A model generated the notes under the pieces. It searched no databases. It worked only from the letters and a program-made list of their open reading frames with translations, and was not told where the DNA came from. 17,406 nucleotides of DNA from SFTJ01 sp045613305 (GTDB lineage: Bacteria > Bacteroidota > Bacteroidia > Bacteroidales > Muribaculaceae), in assembly GCA_045613305.1 (NCBI GenBank), contig JAZLAU010000038.1:1-17406 (forward strand). Reading direction: 5' to 3'. The position numbers and the translations under genes are program-made. Below are positions 7,418 to 14,737 of this stretch, piece by piece; position 1 is the first letter of the stretch; each line of letters starts with the position of its first letter.

Positions 7418-7452
7418 AAAAATAGAGCCTCCAAGTTGGAGGCTCTATTTTT
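7418..7452 (+). terminator. Bidirectional terminator between the CstA gene and the pseudouridine synthase gene
   Basis: A perfect 15-bp stem (7418-7432 with 7438-7452) has a 5-nt loop and A/T-rich outer arms, giving a T-run in both directions. The two flanking genes converge on it (stops at 7375 plus and 7465 minus). Confidence 0.9.
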
Positions 7453-7464
7453 TAATATACTGTC

Positions 7465-8385
7465 TTAACAAAATGTATTAAAATAGTCAGGGAATGGAGT
7501 TTCAAAATGCAAAGCCTGATGAGTTCGAGGCTGATAAAAAGCCAACCGATAAGCATGCAAACACATTCTTTGCGCACCTTCCATTTGCGCACCATACTTA
7601 TAGTCGCCCACAATTGGATGGCGCAAAACCGACATATGCACTCTAATTTGGTTTTTTCTACCTGTATGCAAATGCAACTCTACAAGAGAAAAACCGTTGC
7701 CTCTTTTCAGCAATCGCCAATCAGTCCATGCCCATTTTCCACCATTGTTCGTACGGCTACTAACTATTTTCATGCTATCTGTGTCCTTAAGCCAGCTTTT
7801 AACATGACCCTCATCCTGCTCCATTTCTCCCTCTAACACTGCCACATATCTGCGGTCAATTATGGTTTTCTTCCAATCAGCGGTGAGCATCTGCTGCACT
7901 TCTACACTTTTTGCATACATCATCAAACCTGTAGTGCGAGCGTCTAACCTATGCACCACATGCGCTGTACAGCGCTGACGTGTCTCCACAAAATAGCGGT
8001 CGAGCAAGTCCTTCATATTCAAACTGCCTCGCCCTACTCCCATCGACAAAACCTCATCGGCCTTGTTAACCACTATGACATCGTCATCTTCATACACTAC
8101 ATCGAAAAATGGAGTATAGTCAAATCGGCTTGGCGTAACTCCCGGATGCTTGCTGATTTCTACTATCATTTCTGGCAAAACCTTAAAATTAAATTGGGTT
8201 TCAACCTTATGCTCAACCAAAACACCGCCGCCCGACAATATCGACTTTGCCTTTGTTCGGCTTATGCCGTCAAGTTTTTTCATGACAAAATCAAGAAGCT
8301 CCATCTCTTCACGAGCCACAAATTGTGTGTATTTTGTGTCTACTCGCTTAACGCCCCCTATGCCTTTACCATTTTTTCGACGCAT
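7465..8385 (-). CDS. RluA-family RNA pseudouridine synthase with S4 domain
   Basis: It isomerises specific uridines in structured RNA, most likely rRNA, to pseudouridine. In 306 residues, an S4-like RNA-binding domain (about 29-90; MELLDFVMKKLDGISRTKAK region) precedes the catalytic domain. The catalytic motif HRLDARTTG is at 145-153, with Asp148 the presumed nucleophile. The second conserved stretch LHTGRKNQIRVH is at 239-250. The exact target (RluC- or RluD-like) cannot be assigned by eye. The start ATG at 8385 lies 9 nt after the stop of the outer-membrane protein gene on the same strand, so the two are probably co-transcribed. It ends 12 nt from a bidirectional terminator. Confidence 0.93.
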   Translation of the reverse strand: MRRKNGKGIGGVKRVDTKYTQFVAREEMELLDFVMKKLDGISRTKAKSILSGGGVLVEHKVETQFNFKVLPEMIVEISKHPGVTPSRFDYTPFFDVVYEDDDVIVVNKADEVLSMGVGRGSLNMKDLLDRYFVETRQRCTAHVVHRLDARTTGLMMYAKSVEVQQMLTADWKKTIIDRRYVAVLEGEMEQDEGHVKSWLKDTDSMKIVSSRTNNGGKWAWTDWRLLKRGNGFSLVELHLHTGRKNQIRVHMSVLRHPIVGDYKYGAQMEGAQRMCLHAYRLAFYQPRTHQALHFETPFPDYFNTFC

Positions 8386-8394
8386 ACTATTATC

Positions 8395-9021
8395 TTAGAA
8401 TTTAAAACCTACCGAAATTTGACCTACACCATTTCTTGCGTCAACTGGCATTTTCATTGTCGACTTCATTTCCTCAAATGTGCTAGTCACACTCATGGTG
8501 TAACGCGCTTGTACAAAAATGTTGCTGGTAATATCATAGGTCAAACCTGCTCCTACAGCAAAATCAAATGCTTTTGTCATTGATTTATTGTCTTCAGAAC
8601 TTTCTACGTTATCCGTATCCAACTTCATCTTCGACGATACATTAAAACCAAATTGTGGTCCCAAATCAATCGACAATTGGTCGTTCAAATACAATTTAAG
8701 CATAACTGGCACATTGACGTAATTTGTTTGCCATTTTACATCTACTGCGTTCTTAATTATTTCGCCCACATTATAATCAGCAATATGCTGATTGCCTCCT
8801 TGTGCCGAGAATAAGATTTCTGGAGCAATTCCTATTCTGTTCATAAACTTATATTCAGCCAAAACCCCTGCATGATAGTTAAACTGCACTCCATGAGGTG
8901 CTCCACTACCTATTAGGTTTGTCAAGTTCAAACCTGCCTTTGCTCCAAATTTTAATTCTGCTTGCGCTGAAAGGGATAATACCAACACGCCAATCAAGGT
9001 AATTAAATACTTTCTCATCAT
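8395..9021 (-). CDS. Outer-membrane beta-barrel protein (porin family, PF13568-like)
   Basis: This 208-residue protein begins with a signal peptide (MMRKYLITLIGVLVLSLSAQA, likely cleavage after Ala22). The mature chain of alternating polar and hydrophobic strands starts ELKFGAKAGLNLTN, ends SVGFKF, and has the C-terminal Phe typical of outer-membrane barrels. The layout matches the small (8-strand) OMP_b-brl_2 family, which is very common in Bacteroidales. No substrate can be assigned. Two Met codons in a row (9021, 9018) are both possible starts. It lies 19 nt downstream of the terminator that closes the OmpH gene and 9 nt upstream of the pseudouridine synthase gene. I see no promoter in that short gap, so its transcription may rely on read-through or a non-consensus promoter. 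Confidence 0.85.
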   Translation of the reverse strand: MMRKYLITLIGVLVLSLSAQAELKFGAKAGLNLTNLIGSGAPHGVQFNYHAGVLAEYKFMNRIGIAPEILFSAQGGNQHIADYNVGEIIKNAVDVKWQTNYVNVPVMLKLYLNDQLSIDLGPQFGFNVSSKMKLDTDNVESSEDNKSMTKAFDFAVGAGLTYDITSNIFVQARYTMSVTSTFEEMKSTMKMPVDARNGVGQISVGFKF

Positions 9022-9040
9022 TTTTTTTGCATTTAGTTAT

Positions 9041-9071
9041 AAAAAAACAGCCACCGTTTTTTCGGCGGCTG
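9041..9071 (-). terminator. Terminator after the OmpH-like gene
   Basis: On the minus strand, CAGCCGCCG, an AAAAAA loop and CGGTGGCTG (9 bp with one G-U pair) are followed by seven Ts. It lies 18 nt after the OmpH-like stop and just ahead of the next gene on the same strand. Confidence 0.9.
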
Positions 9072-9089
9072 CTATAGTTTATTTTCAGT

Positions 9090-9692
9090 TTACTTCTTTT
9101 CTACTTTAACATAGCGACTATTTAGGCTTTCCAAAACTTCATTAGTCACTTCATACTTATTATCGATAAAGAATGCTGACGACTTGCGAAGAATCATATC
9201 AAAACCTTTTTCCTTTGCATATTGCTTCAAGAAATTGTTAACTGAGTCATTCAATTGAATGTTGTTTTGAATAACTTGTGTTTCGATATCGCGTTGCAAA
9301 CGTGCCAAATAGTTTTGTGCATCTGTTTGCATCTTATTCAACTTTTGTTGGTCTACATTGAAACTTTCTTCTGTCAAATATCCGTTGTTCTGATACTTAC
9401 GTTGAACTTCACTTGCAAACTTGTTGATTTCTGTTGCCTTTTGTTGTTGAGCAGCATCAAATTTGTTTGATAATTTCAAGTTTGACTCACTCAAATCTTT
9501 TGCCAAGTTGTAGTTTGCCAATAGTGAATCTTCATCAATGTAACGAATTACCATGTTTTTTTCTGCTGATGCTTCTTCTGTTACTTCTGCATTTACATTT
9601 GCATTGTTTTCTTTAGCTGTTTGGCCACATGATGCAAAAACTAGCATCAAACCTGCAATAAATGCATACTTTGTCAATTTTGTTAGTTTCAT
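9090..9692 (-). CDS. OmpH/Skp-like lipoprotein
   Basis: A 200-residue protein with a lipoprotein signal: MKLTKLTKYAFIAGLMLVFASC, lipobox FASC with Cys22 as the lipidated residue, then an N/E/A-rich linker (about 23-45). The mature part starts VIRYIDEDSLLANYN (48-62), the first strand of the OmpH/Skp fold. A long helical, coiled-coil arm follows (about 65-155, rich in Q, K, N), and the chain returns to KEKGFDMILRKS (160-171), which closes the body domain. Skp is a periplasmic chaperone for outer-membrane proteins; lipidated variants are common in Bacteroidota. Anchoring to a membrane is inferred from the lipobox. The gene starts 18 nt after a small membrane protein gene on the same strand and is followed by a strong terminator. 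Confidence 0.88.
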   Translation of the reverse strand: MKLTKLTKYAFIAGLMLVFASCGQTAKENNANVNAEVTEEASAEKNMVIRYIDEDSLLANYNLAKDLSESNLKLSNKFDAAQQQKATEINKFASEVQRKYQNNGYLTEESFNVDQQKLNKMQTDAQNYLARLQRDIETQVIQNNIQLNDSVNNFLKQYAKEKGFDMILRKSSAFFIDNKYEVTNEVLESLNSRYVKVEKK

Positions 9693-9710
9693 TGTTACTC
9701 TATTTCTTAT

Positions 9711-9884
9711 TTATTTTTGTTTTTTTATTTCTGATGTTGCGCATTTTATACCCCTCTTTTGCATTGCCTTATTGCCATGTATGTGCGAATTTGGAAATTT
9801 CCCGCCTTTAACGAAGAAAACTCTTACACCAAGCAGCACAACCGATATCGCCACCAACACTATGCAAAGAAGCAGTATTTTCAC
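9711..9884 (-). CDS. Small membrane protein with GTG start (57 aa)
   Basis: Reading the minus strand from GTG at 9884 gives 57 codons to TAA at 9711. Residues 2-25 form one hydrophobic helix (KILLLCIVLVAISVVLLGV, then RVFFV). A conserved-looking soluble tail follows: KGGKFPNSHIHGNKAM (26-41), then KRGIKCATSE. An in-frame TAA lies two codons before the GTG, so no upstream ATG is possible and an ATG-only search misses the gene. From memory, similar short proteins with a V(K)GGKFP-(S/N)-H-(x)2-GN-KA tail occur next to OmpH-like genes in Bacteroidales; no function is known to me. It has a -7 box 20 nt upstream and a following OmpH-like gene 18 nt away, so it probably leads that operon. A single-pass inner-membrane protein with a short cytoplasmic tail is the simplest reading. 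Confidence 0.75.
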   Translation of the reverse strand: MKILLLCIVLVAISVVLLGVRVFFVKGGKFPNSHIHGNKAMQKRGIKCATSEIKKQK

Positions 9885-9903
9885 CTTGTTTTAAAATTTT
9901 ATG

Positions 9904-9911
9904 CAAATATA
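9904..9911 (-). promoter_or_regulatory. Candidate -7 box for the small-protein/OmpH operon
   Basis: Read on the minus strand this is TATATTTG, a full TAnnTTTG match, 20 nt upstream of the GTG start at 9884. No good -33 box is seen at 19-21 nt. It shares a 158-nt divergent intergenic region with the first pepD promoter. Confidence 0.5.
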
Positions 9912-9946
9912 TGAAAGGTAATTGTTTTTTTCGCCTTTAGTCAAAT

Positions 9947-9963
9947 TATTTTTGTAACTTAGT
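9947..9963 (+). promoter_or_regulatory. Candidate promoter of pepD copy 1
   Basis: TATTTTTG (9947-9954) fits TAnnTTTG and overlaps TAACTTAG (9955-9962), a near match. The 15-mer TTTTTGTAACTTAGT (9949-9963) recurs upstream of pepD copy 2 at 13153-13167. The gene starts 79 nt downstream. Confidence 0.45.
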
Positions 9964-10042
9964 GAACGAAAAATCGTTTTTTTAACAAATTTTTAAAGCA
10001 GACAAGAATAAGTAACATTTAAAACTAAACGCATATCAGATT

Positions 10043-11503
10043 ATGACTATTAAAGATTTAAATCCTTCTATTGTGTGGAACCTTTTCCACGAAATCACTC
10101 AAGTTCCTCGCCCTTCTAAAAAGGAAGAGAAAATTCGTGAATACTTAATAAACTTCGCTAAACAACATAATATCAAATACAAAGTTGACGAAGCTGGTAA
10201 TGTAGCTATGTTCCGAAACGCTGCGCCAGGTTGCGAAGACGCTCCTTGCATCGTTATGCAAGGCCACATGGATATGGTTTGCGAAAAAGGTGCTAATAGC
10301 AAGCACGACTTCGACAACGACCCTATTGAAACCATCATCGACGGCGAATGGGTACACGCCAACGACACTACTCTTGGCGCCGACAACGGTATAGGTATGG
10401 CTGCAGGTCTTGCTGCTCTTATCGACGAATCTATCGTTTCTGGCCCTATTCAAGCTCTTTTCACTGTTGACGAAGAAACTGGTCTTACTGGTGCTAACGC
10501 TCTTGGCGATGGAATGATTGAAGGTGACATCCTTCTTAATCTCGACAGCGAAGAAGATGGTGAAATTTGCATTGGTTGCTGCGGAGGTCTTGGCACTGCG
10601 GCCACTTTCACTTATCAACCAACTGAAGCACCCGACTACGTTTACTTCAAGATTGTTGTTGGTGGACTTAACGGCGGACACTCTGGTGCCGACATTCACC
10701 TTGGCCGAGCTTGCGCTAATAAGGTTTTAGCTCGTTTTATATATAATGTAGGAAAAGAGTTTGATTACGCTCTCGCTTCTTTCAACGGAGGAAACCTTCG
10801 TAATGCTATTGCTCGCGATGCAGAAGCAGTTATTGGTGTTTGCTCTTGCAACAAAGAACGTTTGAGCGTTTTGCTTAACCAATATGATGCCGACATCAAA
10901 AACGAATATAAACGCACCGAACCTAACGTGGCTATCTCTATTGAATCTGTCGACAAGCCAAATGTTGTTGTTGACCCTACTACAACTAAGAACTTCATCT
11001 ATGCCCTATATTGCGCTCCTCACGGTGTGCTTTCTATGAGCACCGACATTGAAGGTCTTGTTGAAACTTCTACTAACTTGGCGTCAGCTAAGATGCAACC
11101 CGACAACCAAATCCTTGTTGTTACTTCTCAACGAAGCTCAGTCGAAAGCCGTAAATTCGACGCTGCAAACCAAATCGAAACAATATTTACACTTGCAGGC
11201 GCTACAGTAACACATTCTTCTTCTTATCCAGGATGGGCGCCTAATATGGACTCTAAGATTCTAAACATTGCAATGGACACTCACGAACGCTTGTTTGGTG
11301 TTCGACCAAAAGCTACTGCAATTCATGCCGGTCTTGAATGTGGATTGTTCCTTACTAACTATCCTCACCTCGACATGATTTCTTACGGACCTACTCTTCG
11401 CGGCGTGCATTCTCCTACTGAAAAGATGCACATCCCTGCTGTTGAGAAATTCTGGAAACTAACTGTTGCTATTATTGAAGAAGTTGCAAAAATTAAAAAG
11501 TAA
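10043..11503 (+). CDS. pepD: Aminoacyl-histidine dipeptidase (cytosolic nonspecific dipeptidase, M20), copy 1
   Basis: A cytosolic zinc enzyme of 486 residues, the standard PepD length, that cleaves dipeptides, classically Xaa-His, for amino-acid recovery. By alignment to E. coli PepD the two-zinc site is complete: His75 and Asp77 (QGHMDMVC), Asp114 (LGADNGIG), Glu144-Glu145 (TVDEETG; catalytic and metal ligand), Asp168 (NLDSEEDG) and His456 (RGVHSPTE). A lid domain with GGLNGGHSGADIH (207-219) sits at about 185-385, and IHAGLECGLF (427-436) lies in the last part. Lys-Lys at the end closes the chain. The start ATG at 10043 is shared in context with copy 2 (MTIKDLxPS). It has its own promoter region and is followed by a 14-bp hairpin. 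The paralogue is at 13202. Confidence 0.95.
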   Translation: MTIKDLNPSIVWNLFHEITQVPRPSKKEEKIREYLINFAKQHNIKYKVDEAGNVAMFRNAAPGCEDAPCIVMQGHMDMVCEKGANSKHDFDNDPIETIIDGEWVHANDTTLGADNGIGMAAGLAALIDESIVSGPIQALFTVDEETGLTGANALGDGMIEGDILLNLDSEEDGEICIGCCGGLGTAATFTYQPTEAPDYVYFKIVVGGLNGGHSGADIHLGRACANKVLARFIYNVGKEFDYALASFNGGNLRNAIARDAEAVIGVCSCNKERLSVLLNQYDADIKNEYKRTEPNVAISIESVDKPNVVVDPTTTKNFIYALYCAPHGVLSMSTDIEGLVETSTNLASAKMQPDNQILVVTSQRSSVESRKFDAANQIETIFTLAGATVTHSSSYPGWAPNMDSKILNIAMDTHERLFGVRPKATAIHAGLECGLFLTNYPHLDMISYGPTLRGVHSPTEKMHIPAVEKFWKLTVAIIEEVAKIKK

Positions 11504-11526
11504 TTTCGTTTTTTTATAACCATATC

Positions 11527-11563
11527 AGGAATCGTTCTTTAACACCTAAAGAACGATTCCTTT
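11527..11563 (+). terminator. Hairpin after pepD copy 1
   Basis: A perfect 14-bp inverted repeat (11527-11540 with 11548-11561) with a 7-nt loop. Only TTT follows, so termination may be partial, allowing read-through into the glycosidase gene 18 nt away. Confidence 0.7.
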
Positions 11564-11581
11564 AAAATATAGAAACATGAC

Positions 11582-13111
11582 ATGAATAGAATATGTATTT
11601 TCACCATCATTACATTTACCTGCCTTAATATTTTTGCAAAAGGTAAATTCAACAACCCCGTAATCCCTGGCGATTTAGCCGATCCAACAATAATATCTGT
11701 TGACGGCAAATTCTTTGCCGCTTGCACATCGTCAGAATGGGCCCCACATTATCCAATTTTCATGTCAACCGACCTAATCAACTGGGACCTTAAAGGCCAC
11801 GTTTTTGACAAAAAACCTCAATGGACAAAAAACTCTTTCTGGGCACCAGAACTTTACGAGATTAACGGAAAATTCTATTGCTATTACACCGCTCGCCAAA
11901 AGGCTAATAACATTTCTTATATTGGCGTCGCCACAGCCGACTCTCCAGAAGGGCCATACACCGATCACGGCATTCTTGTAAAACACGGTTCTGAAGCAAT
12001 CGATGCTTTTGTTTTTAACGACAACGGACAACTTTACATATCTTGGAAAGCATACGGATTAGATAAGCGTCCAATTGAATTAGTTGCATCAAAACTCTCT
12101 AACGACGGTTTTCGCCTTGAAGGAGAAACATTTTCTTTACTTGTCGATGATGAAAACATAGGAATGGAGGGACAATATCATTTTAGAAAAGACGAATACT
12201 ATTATATTGTATATGCGGCACACAATTGTTGCGGACTCGACAGCAATTACGACGTTTACGTTGCACGCTCTAAAAACTTTGCCGGCCCATACGAAAAGTA
12301 TGAAAAAAATCCGATTCTCTACGGCAATGGCGAAGATTTCATTTCTTGCGGACATGGCACAGCTGTCATTCTCAACGACAACCGCATGTTCTATCTTTGC
12401 CATGCTTATCAAACCGGCAACAAGCGCTTTTTAGGCCGTCAGCCAATTCTTCACGAAATGTTTGTTGGCGAAGATAAATGGGTGCATTTCACCTCAGGAA
12501 ATATCGCAAAAACAAAGCAAAATGTTCCTTTCCAAAACACTAAGCAACGAAAAATTTCAAACTTTACAGATGACTTCTCTTCAAGCGTTTTAAAACCCGA
12601 ATGGACCTGGAACTTCCCCTACGCCAACAGCACTACTACGTTAAGCAACCACAAATTGCAACTTAGCGGATATTCTGACGATAAAGAAATTTGCGAAACA
12701 GCTTTATGCATTCGCCCTGGCAAAGAAAAATACAATTTCGAAACATGCGTCACCAACAATAACTCTAGCCTTAAAGGTCTCACACTTTATGGCGATGACC
12801 AAAACTACATTGCGTGGGGCGTAGAGGGAAAGAAACTTATTGCTATAGCCATTAAAGACAACAAAGCAATAACTCTATTTGAAGAAAACTCACCCACCCA
12901 AATCACTTATTTTAAGATAAAGGTAGATAACGAAAACAAGTTAACTTTCTATTATAGTTCCAATGGCAAAAAGTGGATTAAAGCCAACAACAAACCTTTC
13001 GATGCCTCTTACACTATTCGATGGGACAGAATTTCACGTCCGGGAGTAATTCACATCGGGCCAAATTCACAAAGCGCTAATTTTGAGTATTTCTCTCTTA
13101 AGTATAATTAA
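11582..13111 (+). CDS. Secreted glycoside hydrolase family 43 protein with C-terminal beta-sandwich
   Basis: A 509-residue exported enzyme. A signal peptide (about 1-19, MNRICIFTIITFTCLNIFA) precedes a five-bladed propeller domain. GH43 catalytic residues are visible: base Asp34 in DLADPT, the pKa-modulating Asp141 in EAIDA and the acid Glu196 in GMEGQ. Supporting blade motifs are FMSTDLINW (60-68) and SFWAPEL (85-91). A DDF-type start at 330-332 with WTWNFP (341-346) begins the C-terminal concanavalin-like domain (about 326-509), as in beta-xylosidases and arabinofuranosidases of the family. Substrate is therefore likely a xylose- or arabinose-containing plant glycan, unproven here. No SusC/SusD or regulator gene is adjacent, so it is not in a typical polysaccharide utilisation locus. 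It lies between two pepD paralogues. The ATG at 11582 gives the best signal peptide. Confidence 0.92.
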   Translation: MNRICIFTIITFTCLNIFAKGKFNNPVIPGDLADPTIISVDGKFFAACTSSEWAPHYPIFMSTDLINWDLKGHVFDKKPQWTKNSFWAPELYEINGKFYCYYTARQKANNISYIGVATADSPEGPYTDHGILVKHGSEAIDAFVFNDNGQLYISWKAYGLDKRPIELVASKLSNDGFRLEGETFSLLVDDENIGMEGQYHFRKDEYYYIVYAAHNCCGLDSNYDVYVARSKNFAGPYEKYEKNPILYGNGEDFISCGHGTAVILNDNRMFYLCHAYQTGNKRFLGRQPILHEMFVGEDKWVHFTSGNIAKTKQNVPFQNTKQRKISNFTDDFSSSVLKPEWTWNFPYANSTTTLSNHKLQLSGYSDDKEICETALCIRPGKEKYNFETCVTNNNSSLKGLTLYGDDQNYIAWGVEGKKLIAIAIKDNKAITLFEENSPTQITYFKIKVDNENKLTFYYSSNGKKWIKANNKPFDASYTIRWDRISRPGVIHIGPNSQSANFEYFSLKYN

Positions 13112-13152
13112 AGGTCCACTTTTTAAGTGCATTTCCCTATTTAATCATAGAT

Positions 13153-13167
13153 TTTTTGTAACTTAGT
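13153..13167 (+). promoter_or_regulatory. Candidate promoter of pepD copy 2
   Basis: The 15-mer TTTTTGTAACTTAGT, shared with the region before copy 1, contains TAACTTAG, a one-base variant of TAnnTTTG. It lies 34 nt before the ATG at 13202. No clear -33 box. Confidence 0.4.
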
Positions 13168-13201
13168 TGCCTAGAACAAAATATTTAAACTCAATACAAT
13201 A

Positions 13202-14656
13202 ATGACTATCAAAGATTTAAAACCATCTCTTATTTGGGAAATTTTCGACGAACTAACTCAAGTTCCTCGCCCATCTCAAAAAGAAGCAAAAGTAATTGAA
13301 TATTTAATTAATTTCGCCGAAAAACACGGCATAGAATATAAGAAAGATGCTGTTGGCAACATTGCAATGTTCCGTCCTGCAAGCAAAGGCTTTGAAAATG
13401 CTCCTCGCGTAATCCTTCAAGGACACATGGACATGGTTTGCGTTGCAAACGAAGGTGTTGAACACGATTTCGACAACGACCCTATACAAACAATTATCGA
13501 CGGCGAATGGGTTTGCGCTAATGGCACAACTTTGGGAGCCGACAATGGTATTGGTGTTGCTGCTGGCCTTGCTGCCATGATCGACCCTGACATAGTTGCT
13601 GGTCCTATTCAAGCTCTTTTCACCGTCGACGAAGAAGTGAGCATGACCGGAGCTAACAACCTTGGTGAAGGTATGATCGACGGCGACATACTTCTAAACC
13701 TCGATAGCGAAGAAGATGGCGAAATTTGCATGGGTTGCGCCGGAGGTGTAGGCACACATGCGGTTTTCACATTCACACCTTCTCCTGCTCCTGCCGATTA
13801 CAAATATGTTGAAATCATATTTAAAGATTTCCAAGGCGGACACTCAGGTTGCGACATTCACCTCGAACGTGCTTGTGCCAACAAACTCGTGATGCGTTTC
13901 ATCAACAACATCATGAAAGAAAACGATGTGAAGATTGCTTCTATCGATTTCGGCGACAAGCATAATGCTATTGCTATTAAGGCCACAATCAAAATTGGCG
14001 TAAACGCTAATGCTTATGATTCTATTATTGCACAATTAGCAGAGTTTGAAGCAATAATCAAGAACGAATACAAGAATACCGAAAAAGACCTTAAGGTATT
14101 AAGCAATGTTGTTGACACTCCTGCTAATGTCATCGATGATTGCTCTGCAAAGCGCATTGTTAACGCAATCTACACTGCACCTCACGGCGTATATCACATG
14201 AGCAAAGAAATTGAAGGCCTTGTTGAAACATCAACCAACTTGGCTGCTGTTAAAATGATTGGCAATGAAGTTCACGTCGAAACTTTGCAAAGAAGCTCTG
14301 TTGAAAGCCGCAAAGATGAAATGGCTCAGATTGTTGAAGCTCACTTCGAACTTGCTGGTGCTTCAGTTTCGCACAGCGACCCTTATCCAGGTTGGGCGCC
14401 TAACATGGACTCTCCTATCCTTAACATTGCCGTTGAAACCTACGACAGTTTGTTTGGTGTTCGACCAATAACATCAGCTCTTCATGCCGGATTGGAAACA
14501 GGTCTTTTCCTTATCAACTACCCTCACCTCGACATGATTTCATTTGGTCCAACACTTAGAGGCGTGCATTCTCCTAAAGAAAAAATGCACATCCCTGCTG
14601 TCGAAAAGTTCTGGAAATTCCTAGTTGCAATTCTTGAAAATGTGGCTAAAAAGTAA
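13202..14656 (+). CDS. pepD: Aminoacyl-histidine dipeptidase (M20), copy 2
   Basis: A 484-residue paralogue of the copy at 10043, collinear along its whole length and by eye well over half identical. All zinc and catalytic residues are kept at the same numbers: His75, Asp77, Asp114, Glu144-Glu145, Asp168 and His456. The first residues (MTIKDLKPS) and the last (VEKFWKFLVAILENVAKK) align directly. Differences cluster in the lid domain (about 190-320) and near the second active-site loop (DEEVSMTG in place of DEETGLTG), which could change substrate preference. Both copies appear functional. It starts 90 nt after the GH43 gene and ends 31 nt before a strong terminator. Confidence 0.95.
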   Translation: MTIKDLKPSLIWEIFDELTQVPRPSQKEAKVIEYLINFAEKHGIEYKKDAVGNIAMFRPASKGFENAPRVILQGHMDMVCVANEGVEHDFDNDPIQTIIDGEWVCANGTTLGADNGIGVAAGLAAMIDPDIVAGPIQALFTVDEEVSMTGANNLGEGMIDGDILLNLDSEEDGEICMGCAGGVGTHAVFTFTPSPAPADYKYVEIIFKDFQGGHSGCDIHLERACANKLVMRFINNIMKENDVKIASIDFGDKHNAIAIKATIKIGVNANAYDSIIAQLAEFEAIIKNEYKNTEKDLKVLSNVVDTPANVIDDCSAKRIVNAIYTAPHGVYHMSKEIEGLVETSTNLAAVKMIGNEVHVETLQRSSVESRKDEMAQIVEAHFELAGASVSHSDPYPGWAPNMDSPILNIAVETYDSLFGVRPITSALHAGLETGLFLINYPHLDMISFGPTLRGVHSPKEKMHIPAVEKFWKFLVAILENVAKK

Positions 14657-14687
14657 CCCTATATATTACTTTTAGTCATTGTCATAA

Positions 14688-14723
14688 AAGGCAAGGCTAC
14701 CCAAAAGCCTTGCCTTGTTTTTT
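14688..14723 (+). terminator. Terminator of pepD copy 2
   Basis: An 11-bp stem (AAGGCAAGGCT / AGCCTTGCCTT) with a 7-nt loop is followed by GTTTTTT. It stands 31 nt after the pepD stop and 14 nt before the next ATG. Confidence 0.9.
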
Positions 14724-14737
14724 ATCTTAAATATTTT

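Noticed and set aside
6679..7434. 251-codon minus-strand frame opposite the CstA gene
   Set aside because: It is a shadow of the CstA reading frame; the product has no domain and the plus-strand protein is well conserved in character.
10145..10699. 184-codon minus-strand frame opposite pepD copy 1
   Set aside because: Shadow frame; the pepD frame holds all catalytic motifs.
11582..13111. Polysaccharide utilisation locus around the GH43 gene
   Set aside because: No SusC/SusD pair, sensor or second glycosidase is adjacent; neighbours are dipeptidases.
13112..13140. CACTT/AAGTG hairpin after the GH43 gene as a terminator
   Set aside because: A 5-bp AT-rich stem without a T-run; it may be nothing.
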